Shown one piece after another: positions 1 to 5,127 of a DNA stretch of 6,336 nt; position 1 is the stretch's first letter; each line of letters opens with the position of its first letter. Below the pieces are notes generated by a model that saw only the letters and a program-made list of their open reading frames with translations, searched no databases and had not been told where the DNA came from. The translations under genes and the position numbers were made by a program. The stretch is from Clostridiales bacterium (GTDB lineage: Bacteria; Bacillota; Clostridia; Saccharofermentanales; Saccharofermentanaceae). The stretch covers positions 1 to 6,336 of the forward strand of contig JAGAFH010000126.1 in the NCBI GenBank assembly GCA_017612755.1, given 5' to 3'.

Positions 1-35
1 ATAGTACCCTTAAGGATCTTTTCTCTGATATCCAT
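1..35 (-). CDS. 5' end of an unidentified gene, cut by the window edge
   Basis: Only the first eleven codons lie inside the window; they read MDIREKILKGT. The start is well supported: on the minus strand GGGAGG (complement of 41-46) lies five bases before the ATG, an excellent Shine-Dalgarno sequence. The gene follows the LacI-family regulator in the same direction, about 146 bases further on, with a terminator-like hairpin between them, so it is probably transcribed mainly from its own promoter. An inverted repeat at 49-77 sits immediately upstream of the ribosome binding site. The product cannot be identified from eleven residues. A role in sugar use is possible from the neighbourhood, but that is only inference. 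Confidence 0.7.
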   Translation of the reverse strand, partial: MDIREKILKGT

Positions 36-40
36 TTACG

Positions 41-46
41 CCTCCC
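41..46 (-). promoter_or_regulatory. Ribosome binding site of the gene starting at 35
   Basis: The minus strand reads GGGAGG followed by CGTAA and then ATG. The match to the anti-Shine-Dalgarno sequence and the five-base spacing support a real start at 35, although almost none of the gene is visible. Confidence 0.75.
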
Positions 47-48
47 TT

Positions 49-77
49 GGAAACTGAATACACCCAATTTAGTTTCC
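49..77. repeat. Inverted repeat with GGAAACT arms upstream of the gene at 35
   Basis: GGAAACT at 49-55 is matched by AGTTTCC at 71-77 with a 15-base gap. Allowing one mismatch, the arms extend inwards to 11 bases (GGAAACTGAAT against ATTTAGTTTCC). It lies in the leader or promoter region of the minus-strand gene starting at 35, just upstream of its ribosome binding site, and has no T-tract after either arm, so it does not look like a terminator. An operator or leader hairpin is plausible. The same heptamer forms the arms of the hairpin at 121-152. Confidence 0.5.
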
Positions 78-116
78 ACCCTTGTCTTAACAGGAACAGG
101 ACAAAAAAGGGCAAAC

Positions 117-152
117 AAAAACGGAAACTGTTTTTACAAAAATAGTTTCCGT
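117..152 (-). terminator. Probable intrinsic terminator of the LacI-family regulator gene
   Basis: ACGGAAACT (121-129) and AGTTTCCGT (144-152) form a perfect nine-base inverted repeat with a 14-base loop. Read on the minus strand the hairpin is followed directly by TTTTTGTTTGCCC and then another run of T (complement of 103-121). It begins 30 bases after the regulator stop codon, the usual place for a Rho-independent terminator. The stem is only moderately GC-rich, and the inner TTTTT/AAAAA tracts could extend it. The arms share the GGAAACT heptamer with the repeat at 49-77, so a protein-binding role is an alternative. Confidence 0.6.
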
Positions 153-181
153 CTGTTGTGCAATGTGTCAATCGGGGATGC

Positions 182-1168
182 TCAGATCTTTCCGGTGGAA
201 CCCCTCACGATCAGTGTACATGGTATCTGGACCTTAAGAGGCGTAGTGATAGACAGGTTCTTTGCTACATAAAGAAGATTTGCTCCGTGCTGTCCCATAT
301 CGTACGCAGGTGCGTGCATAGTGGTAAGGGGCGGCGTAGTAAATTCACTCATCCTGGTATCATTTATGCCTATTACCGATATATCTTCAGGGATCTTAAG
401 TCCTGCTTCGTTAATGGCTTTCATAGCTCCTATGGCTATGGCATCACTGGCGGCAAACACCGCGGTCACATCTTTTATATCAAGGATCTTTTTCATCATC
501 TCATAGCCGGATGCAGAGGTGAACTCACCTTCCGAAAGGATCTTCTCATATGAGATCTTTCTTTTCTTCATATGATCCTTATATGCCTTCTTACGGGGAT
601 CGTCCACTTCTTCAGACCCGGCATACTCTATCCCGCCGAGAAAAGCGATCTTTTTGTGACCCAGGCTCTCAAGGTATTCAAGGGCTTCTTTTGCCGCCGT
701 CTTGAGATCTATGGTAATGGTAGTGACCTCGGGATGGGATACCGCCATATCGAGAAATACAATATTGGAATTGAGACTGATCAGTTCCTCGGTATCACTT
801 TTCGAGAACTTTCCCACACAGACAAGACCGTCCAGTCCTTCAAGAACGGACCTGTAATCAGAGTCGGTCCTGTAAGATCTCACGATAGAGATAAGGTTCT
901 TTACGCAGTAATCCTCAATGCCTTTTCTTATCTGGAGATAATAATCATCTTCCAGTTCCTGTTCTGCAGAGAACCACTGAAGGATGCCGAGTCTGAATCC
1001 GGCTTTATCCTTGCCCGGTGCCTTAACATATCCCAGACGCCTGGCAGTCTCCACTACCCGCTGCCTGGTAGCATCAGAAACCCCCAGGGAAGGATCGTTA
1101 TTCAGGATCCTGGATACTGCCCCGGGAGATACTCCCGCTTCCGAAGCTATCTGTCTTATAGTTGCCAT
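182..1168 (-). CDS. LacI/GalR-family transcriptional regulator of the galactose operon
   Basis: This 328-residue protein has the standard LacI-family layout and length. An N-terminal helix-turn-helix lies at about residues 3-23 (IRQIASEAGVSPGAVSRIL), followed by the hinge segment TRQRVVETARRLGYV (34-48). The rest is a periplasmic-binding-protein-like sensor and dimerisation domain, with hallmark stretches VFAASDAIAIGA (237-248), IPEDISVIGIND (259-270) and PPLTTMHAP (289-297). Such proteins act in the cytoplasm as dimers or tetramers that leave the operator when a sugar or sugar phosphate binds. It is transcribed divergently from galK-galT across a 152-base gap containing two phased palindromes, so it is inferred to be the galactose repressor. 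The start is supported by GGAGG four bases before the ATG (complement of 1173-1177). Repeated GGTAAAC sequences near its own predicted transcription start suggest autoregulation. The effector is not known; galactose or a phosphorylated galactose is the likely class. Confidence 0.9.
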   Translation of the reverse strand: MATIRQIASEAGVSPGAVSRILNNDPSLGVSDATRQRVVETARRLGYVKAPGKDKAGFRLGILQWFSAEQELEDDYYLQIRKGIEDYCVKNLISIVRSYRTDSDYRSVLEGLDGLVCVGKFSKSDTEELISLNSNIVFLDMAVSHPEVTTITIDLKTAAKEALEYLESLGHKKIAFLGGIEYAGSEEVDDPRKKAYKDHMKKRKISYEKILSEGEFTSASGYEMMKKILDIKDVTAVFAASDAIAIGAMKAINEAGLKIPEDISVIGINDTRMSEFTTPPLTTMHAPAYDMGQHGANLLYVAKNLSITTPLKVQIPCTLIVRGSTGKI

Positions 1169-1181
1169 AGGACCTCCATAT

Positions 1182-1201
1182 CAGGTAAACACCTGGTAAA
1201 C
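1182..1201. repeat. Direct repeat of GGTAAAC near the regulator transcription start
   Basis: GGTAAAC occurs at 1184-1190 and again at 1195-1201, with starts 11 bases apart, about one helical turn. The first copy also lies within an inverted repeat, CAGGT (1182-1186) and ACCTG (1191-1195). On the minus strand each copy reads GTTTACC, sharing GTTTAC with the galK operator at 1270-1280. The block lies between the regulator's predicted -10 box and its ribosome binding site, so a bound repressor there could limit its own expression. This role is inferred. Confidence 0.4.
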
Positions 1202-1203
1202 AA

Positions 1204-1209
1204 ATAGTA
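1204..1209 (-). promoter_or_regulatory. Probable extended -10 box of the regulator gene
   Basis: The minus strand reads TGCTACTAT, fitting the extended -10 pattern TG-N-TANNAT, about 36 bases before the regulator ATG. No good -35 hexamer is present at 17-18 bases, which is tolerated for extended -10 promoters. Expected transcription start is near 1197, within the GGTAAAC repeats. Confidence 0.4.
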
Positions 1210-1248
1210 GCACTCTTTTCAGGGCAAATCCAGCTATTTGGCAAAATA

Positions 1249-1259
1249 ATTTAGTAAAT
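1249..1259. promoter_or_regulatory. Upstream operator palindrome of galK
   Basis: ATTTAGTAAAT is a perfect 11-base palindrome around the central G at 1254. It lies five bases upstream of the galK -35 box and about 40 bases upstream of the regulator's -10 box, so it could affect both promoters. The shape fits LacI-family operators, and it closely resembles the second palindrome at 1270-1280. Binding by the adjacent regulator is inferred. Confidence 0.65.
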
Positions 1260-1263
1260 CATA

Positions 1264-1292
1264 TTGACCGTTTACTAAACATCTTCTATAAT
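1264..1292 (+). promoter_or_regulatory. galK-galT promoter
   Basis: TTGACC (1264-1269) matches five of six bases of the sigma-A -35 consensus, and TATAAT (1287-1292) is a perfect -10 box. The spacer is 17 bases, the optimum. Transcription should start near 1299, giving a leader of about 20 bases before the galK ATG. The operator palindrome at 1270-1280 lies inside the spacer, so a bound repressor would block RNA polymerase. Confidence 0.85.
1270..1280. promoter_or_regulatory. Promoter-embedded operator palindrome of galK
   Basis: GTTTACTAAAC is a perfect 11-base palindrome around the central C at 1275, located between the -35 and -10 boxes of the galK promoter. Its centre is exactly 21 bases from that of the upstream palindrome, about two turns of B-DNA, so both would present the same face. 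The GTTTAC half-site recurs near the regulator's own start. This is the best candidate main operator for the LacI-family protein encoded at 182-1168. Confidence 0.7.
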
Positions 1293-1320
1293 CAGGCTAA
1301 TAAGACTAAGGAGGCTCCCT

Positions 1321-2571
1321 ATGCTCGATATTTCCACTATAGATTTTAAATATATCTACTGCACAGACGAGGCCGCATCACTTCAGCGCGGCAGATACCT
1401 CAAGGCCATCAGCAGTTTTATTGGTGCATTCGACGGACAGGAGCCTGCTTCTATCTTCTCAGCCCCGGGGAGGACAGAAGTTGGCGGCAATCATACAGAC
1501 CACCAGCACGGCGAAGTCCTTGCAGCCTCCATAAACAGGGATGCAATTGCTGTTACTGCGCCCCGGGAAGACCACATGGTTAATATCATCGCTGAAGGAT
1601 TCGAAGAATTCAGTATAGATATCAGTGATCTGAAGCACCGGGAAGATGAAAAGGGTTCTTCCCCCGCTCTTGTCCGTGGCGTACTTTCTTATCTCAATGA
1701 CAAAGGTTATAAGCTGGGCGGATTTAATGCCTACATCACCAGCGATGTGCTTATCGGTGCAGGTCTTTCCTCTTCAGCCGCCTTTGAGACACTTATCGGA
1801 ACTGTCGTATCCGGACTCTTTAACGATATGTCCATCGATCCGGTGGAGATAGCCAAAGCAGGACAGTATTCTGAAAATATATACTTTGGAAAACCCTGCG
1901 GCCTTATGGACCAGATGGCCAGTTCCGTGGGGAACCTGGTCCATATCGATTTCAACGATCCGGAAGAACCTATCATCGAGAAAGTTAATTTCGACTTCTC
2001 ACTCACAGACTATGTACTGTGCATAACAGATACAAAAGGCTCCCATGCGGACCTGACAGATGAATATGCCGCCATCCCCAATGAGATGAAGGAGATCGCA
2101 TCCCTTTTAGGTCACGATATCCTCCGCCCTGTCACTTTTGAAGACATTATAGAAAACATAGACATGCTCAGGGAGATCGCAGGAGACCGGGCCGTCCTGA
2201 GGGCCATCCATTTCGTCAACGAGACAAAAAGAGCCCGGGACGAAGCATGGGCATTAAACAGGAGCGATCTGGAAGGCTTCCTGGATCTGGTAAGAAGATC
2301 CGGCGACTCCTCCTTTAAGTATCTGCAGAATGTCTACGCGGCAGGATGCATAAGGATCCAGAATGTTGCTTTAGGTCTTGCCGTCAGTGAATCCGTTCTT
2401 TCCCCTGATGAACCGGTCAGGGTCCACGGCGGAGGATTTGCCGGCACCATACAGGCTTTCGTCAAAAAAGAAAACTCTGACAGATACAGAGAGTATATGG
2501 ACAGGGTATTCGGAAAAGGAGCCTGTGAGATACTGGCCATCAGAAGGTTTGGCGGTATCAGGGTTATCTGA
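1321..2571 (+). CDS. galK: Galactokinase (EC 2.7.1.6)
   Basis: This is a 416-residue cytoplasmic GHMP-family kinase that phosphorylates alpha-D-galactose with ATP to galactose-1-phosphate, the committing step of the Leloir pathway. All three family motifs are present: the N-terminal galactokinase signature SAPGRTEVGGNHTDHQ (47-62), the ATP-phosphate loop GAGLSSSAA (146-154) and the C-terminal motif RVHGGGFAG (367-375). The catalytic Asp is D197 in CGLMDQ, the catalytic Arg is R51, and Y249 fits the conserved sugar-site Tyr. An oddity is that the usual Glu of GEHTD, which contacts galactose, is Asn57, while the usual Asn four residues before it is Glu53. Length is slightly above the typical 380-400. 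The start has AAGGAGG (1308-1314) six bases before the ATG. It is the first gene of an operon with galT, under a strong promoter with two operator palindromes. Confidence 0.95.
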   Translation: MLDISTIDFKYIYCTDEAASLQRGRYLKAISSFIGAFDGQEPASIFSAPGRTEVGGNHTDHQHGEVLAASINRDAIAVTAPREDHMVNIIAEGFEEFSIDISDLKHREDEKGSSPALVRGVLSYLNDKGYKLGGFNAYITSDVLIGAGLSSSAAFETLIGTVVSGLFNDMSIDPVEIAKAGQYSENIYFGKPCGLMDQMASSVGNLVHIDFNDPEEPIIEKVNFDFSLTDYVLCITDTKGSHADLTDEYAAIPNEMKEIASLLGHDILRPVTFEDIIENIDMLREIAGDRAVLRAIHFVNETKRARDEAWALNRSDLEGFLDLVRRSGDSSFKYLQNVYAAGCIRIQNVALGLAVSESVLSPDEPVRVHGGGFAGTIQAFVKKENSDRYREYMDRVFGKGACEILAIRRFGGIRVI

Positions 2572-2576
2572 GGAGG
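2571..2576 (+). promoter_or_regulatory. galT ribosome binding site overlapping the galK stop
   Basis: AGGAGG begins on the last base of the galK TGA codon and lies six bases before the galT ATG. The overlap suggests translational coupling, so that ribosomes finishing galK help load galT and keep the two enzymes in proportion. Confidence 0.75.
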
Positions 2577-2582
2577 GATAAT

Positions 2583-4070
2583 ATGATCTGCACATATATA
2601 ACGGAACTTGTTGAATACAGTATTAGAAACGGACTGGTCCCGGAATCTGACAGGATCTATACCGTCAACAGACTGATCGAGCTTTTCGGACTGGAGGAAT
2701 ATATCTGCCCTGATGAAGTCCCCTCCCCCAGAGACCTTCATCTGATACTGGAAGACATGATATCCGAAGCACTTGACCGGGGCATCTTAAAGAGCGATAC
2801 CACAGCGTCAAAGGATCTTTTTGATACGAAGATAATGGGGCTTCTGACCCCTCCCCCTTCCGTGGTCATCAGTAAATTTAGTGAACTGTATGAAAATGAT
2901 CCCAAAGAGGCAACTGACTGGTACTATTCCTTTTCAAAGGCCACCAACTATATCAGGACAGACCGTATCGCCAAAGATGTTAAGTGGCTGTCTTCCACAA
3001 GATACGGGGATATGGACATAACCATCAACTTAAGTAAGCCCGAAAAAGATCCCAGGGACATTGCCGCAGCAGGAAAAGCCAAGAGCACATCGTACCCCAA
3101 ATGCCTTCTCTGTCCCGAAAACGAGGGATACGCAGGGACCCTGTCGCATCCTGCCAGGCAAAACCACAGGATCATCCCCATAACATTGGACGGGGACCGG
3201 TACTATCTTCAGTATTCTCCTTACGTCTACTACAACGAACACTGCATAATACTGAACAGGGACCATATACCCATGGTGATAAACCGCTCTACCTTCAAAA
3301 AGCTCCTGGGCTTTGTAGAGCAGTTTCCCCACTATACTGCAGGCTCCAACGCCGATCTCCCCATAGTCGGCGGATCTATACTGAGCCACGATCATTTCCA
3401 GGGCGGATGCTACGAATTCCCCATGGCCCGGGCAGAGTATAAGTACACCTTCAGTATCCCGGGATATGAAGAACTTACATCAGGCGTCATCAACTGGCCC
3501 ATGTCCGTTATCAGGCTTCAGGGTGACAATATTGACCGCATCTGTGACTGCGCCGAAATGATCCTTTCCAAATGGAAGGGCTATACGGACGAAGAAGCTT
3601 TCATCTTTTCAGAAACTGAAGGTATCCCCCATAATGCCATCACTCCTATCGCCAGAAAGAACAGAAGCGGCAGGTTTGAACTGGATCTGGTCTTGAGAAA
3701 TAACATCACCACAGACGAACATCCTCTTGGCGTATATCATCCCCACAGTAAATATCACCATATCAAGAAAGAAAATATCGGTCTTATCGAGGTAATGGGA
3801 CTTGCGATCCTGCCTGCCAGGCTCAAGACAGAGATGAACATCCTGGAAGATGCCTTGTCAGAGAATAAGGACATCAAAAGCATAGAAGTGATCTCCAAGC
3901 ATGCCGGATGGGTGGATGAATGGAAAGAAAACTATGATCTATCTTCCCGCCGGAAGATATCGGAAGCCCTGAAAGAAGAGATCGGAAAGACTTTTGCCCT
4001 GATACTTGAATGCGCCGGCGTCTTTAAAAATGACGATGATTTCGGAAAGTTCATAAAAAGACTGGGATAA
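2583..4070 (+). CDS. galT: Family 2 UDP-glucose--hexose-1-phosphate uridylyltransferase (EC 2.7.7.12)
   Basis: This enzyme transfers UMP from UDP-glucose to galactose-1-phosphate, giving UDP-galactose and glucose-1-phosphate in the cytoplasm. At 495 residues it belongs to the long Firmicutes-type GalT family, not the shorter E. coli type of about 350 residues. The active-site stretch GGSILSHDHFQGG spans residues 263-275; His271 is the expected nucleophile that carries UMP, matching the second His of HPH in the other family. A CxxC pair, C174 and C177 in YPKCLLCPENEGY, is visible and could be metal-linked, though this is not certain. Other recognisable stretches are DTKIMGLLTPPPS (81-93) and YYNEHCIILNRDH (216-228). 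The gene lies 11 bases after galK with its ribosome binding site touching the galK stop. A strong hairpin terminator follows, so the operon ends here, without galE or galM. Confidence 0.95.
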   Translation: MICTYITELVEYSIRNGLVPESDRIYTVNRLIELFGLEEYICPDEVPSPRDLHLILEDMISEALDRGILKSDTTASKDLFDTKIMGLLTPPPSVVISKFSELYENDPKEATDWYYSFSKATNYIRTDRIAKDVKWLSSTRYGDMDITINLSKPEKDPRDIAAAGKAKSTSYPKCLLCPENEGYAGTLSHPARQNHRIIPITLDGDRYYLQYSPYVYYNEHCIILNRDHIPMVINRSTFKKLLGFVEQFPHYTAGSNADLPIVGGSILSHDHFQGGCYEFPMARAEYKYTFSIPGYEELTSGVINWPMSVIRLQGDNIDRICDCAEMILSKWKGYTDEEAFIFSETEGIPHNAITPIARKNRSGRFELDLVLRNNITTDEHPLGVYHPHSKYHHIKKENIGLIEVMGLAILPARLKTEMNILEDALSENKDIKSIEVISKHAGWVDEWKENYDLSSRRKISEALKEEIGKTFALILECAGVFKNDDDFGKFIKRLG

Positions 4071-4080
4071 AGCCCACAAA

Positions 4081-4112
4081 AAAGCCTGCCGGAAGAATAT
4101 CCGGCAGGCTTT
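4081..4112. terminator. Bidirectional intrinsic terminator between galT and the convergent gene
   Basis: AAAGCCTGCCGG (4081-4092) and CCGGCAGGCTTT (4101-4112) form a perfect 12-base stem with an eight-base loop. On the plus strand it is followed by ATGATTTTT, and on the minus strand by a run of T from the AAAAAA at 4078-4083. It starts ten bases after the galT stop and about 22 bases after the stop of the minus-strand gene, so it can end transcription in both directions. Confidence 0.92.
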
Positions 4113-4134
4113 ATGATTTTTACAGCATAGGATA

Positions 4135-5040
4135 TCAGCTGTCGTAGTTTTCGGTGATCTCCTTACACGTGCGGAGGAAATCGATATTAAGACGTCTCAC
4201 ACGATATGACATATGACGGAGGATAAGGATGATCTTATCGGGGCAGGTCTTATAAATGGACTCCAGATCTTCCCTTCTGATTATCTCTACCTTTGTATCG
4301 TCTGTGTCGACTACAGCGGTCGTATCCCTTGCCTCATCAAAGACCAGGCCCGTCTCGCCAAAGAATGCAAAATCAGAGATCTCATCGATCTTCATCTCAT
4401 CAGGGGTGTGGATACCTGTAAAGAATCCCACCGTTCCGTTAAGGAGGATATACATGCTGTTGTCCACCTTGCCTTCCTTGAAGACATACATTCCTTTTCT
4501 GTAGGACTTAACATTATCTGAACCCAGATCCCGGATCTTCTCGTAATCCTCACGGATGGATCCTTCACCGGGATCATTCATCCTGTTCTTATTGGCCTGA
4601 TAAACATCCATGTGCTTCTTGATCTTGGAGAAAAGAGTCTTCTTCTTCCCCTCATCAGCTTCTTTCAATTGACTAAGAAGGGCCTTGGCATCCTCGTAGT
4701 CCTTAGTCATGGACTTGATCCTGGAACCAAGATGCTTCATGAGCTCTATGATAGTATCGGGATTTGCCTCAAAGAAACCTTTCATCTCGTCACCGGGGAT
4801 CTCTACGGCCTGGACAGGTCCTTTGGCAACTACTGTGGCACTCCTGGGATACTCCTCAAGGATGGCCATCTCACCGAAGAATTCACCCTCTTCAATAGTA
4901 CCGAGCTTTATCTGGTCCTTGGCGCCCTGATTGGCATAAACATGAGCGCTTCCCTTTGCGAGCCAGAAAAAACTCTTGCCAATGTCGCCCTCTTTGATAA
5001 TGATCTCACCGTTTTTGAACGTCTTATCTTCAAAACCCAT
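4135..5040 (-). CDS. Protein with two tandem cyclic-nucleotide-binding domains
   Basis: This 301-residue soluble protein has no visible signal peptide, membrane segment or helix-turn-helix. The first cyclic-nucleotide-binding (CRP-like beta-roll) domain covers about residues 6-105, with a good phosphate-binding cassette, FFGEMAILEEYPRSATVV (54-71), in which Glu57 and Arg66 fit the ribose- and phosphate-binding residues. A highly charged, probably helical linker follows (about 106-165). The second domain covers about 166-285, with cassette FFGETGLVFDEARDTTAVV (216-234). It keeps Glu219 and Arg228, but Asp229 follows the Arg where the first domain has Ser. The C-terminus ends soon after the second domain, so there is no output module, unlike CRP/FNR regulators; the layout recalls the paired domains of protein kinase A regulatory subunits. 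Ligand and partner are unknown. The start has AAAGGAAG (complement of 5048-5055) about seven bases before the ATG. It has its own promoter downstream of the protease gene. Confidence 0.85.
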   Translation of the reverse strand: MGFEDKTFKNGEIIIKEGDIGKSFFWLAKGSAHVYANQGAKDQIKLGTIEEGEFFGEMAILEEYPRSATVVAKGPVQAVEIPGDEMKGFFEANPDTIIELMKHLGSRIKSMTKDYEDAKALLSQLKEADEGKKKTLFSKIKKHMDVYQANKNRMNDPGEGSIREDYEKIRDLGSDNVKSYRKGMYVFKEGKVDNSMYILLNGTVGFFTGIHTPDEMKIDEISDFAFFGETGLVFDEARDTTAVVDTDDTKVEIIRREDLESIYKTCPDKIILILRHMSYRVRRLNIDFLRTCKEITENYDS

Positions 5041-5056
5041 AAACAGACTTCCTTTC

Positions 5057-5074
5057 TGACCGCCAAAGCGGTCA
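5057..5074. promoter_or_regulatory. Hairpin in the leader of the double cyclic-nucleotide-binding gene
   Basis: TGACCGC (5057-5063) and GCGGTCA (5068-5074) form a perfect seven-base stem with a four-base loop. On the minus strand it lies about ten bases after the predicted transcription start and one base before the Shine-Dalgarno stretch AAAGGAAG. No T-tract follows on either strand, so it is not a standard terminator. It could stabilise the 5' end, tune translation or be an operator; the sequence alone cannot decide. Confidence 0.5.
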
Positions 5075-5090
5075 ATGAGAGTACTTTATA

Positions 5091-5096
5091 ATTATA
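5091..5096 (-). promoter_or_regulatory. Extended -10 promoter of the double cyclic-nucleotide-binding gene
   Basis: The minus strand reads TGGTATAAT, a perfect -10 hexamer with the TG-N extension. The -35 region at 17 bases (ATGCAG) is a poor match, typical of extended -10 promoters. Transcription should start near 5084, giving a leader of about 44 bases that contains the hairpin at 5057-5074 and the ribosome binding site. Confidence 0.65.
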
Positions 5097-5127
5097 CCAA
5101 GATTAAGAAGCGGCTGCATATTTATTT

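Noticed and set aside
49..152. Repeated GGAAACT units considered as a small CRISPR or mobile-element end
   Set aside because: There are only four seven-base copies, arranged as two inverted pairs with no regular spacers, no cas genes and no transposase; a terminator plus an operator or leader repeat explains them better.
572..1207. Long plus-strand open frame opposite the LacI-family regulator
   Set aside because: It is antisense to a clearly identified gene, has no good ribosome binding site and its translation shows no recognisable domain.
1169..1320. Search for a catabolite-responsive (cre) site in the divergent region
   Set aside because: No stretch resembling the usual TGWAAGCGNTWWCA pattern was found by eye; the palindromes there lack the central CG.
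3387..3407. GalT apparently lacking the HPH active-site motif
   Set aside because: The family 2 enzyme uses the equivalent SHDHFQGG stretch, which is intact, so this is a family difference and not an inactivating change.
5057..5074. Hairpin considered as terminator of the CPBP protease gene
   Set aside because: It has no T-tract on the minus strand and lies downstream of the next gene's promoter, between that promoter and its ribosome binding site.
4612..5091. Plus-strand open frame opposite the cyclic-nucleotide-binding gene
   Set aside because: It mirrors a well-supported coding frame and has no promoter, ribosome binding site or family motif of its own.
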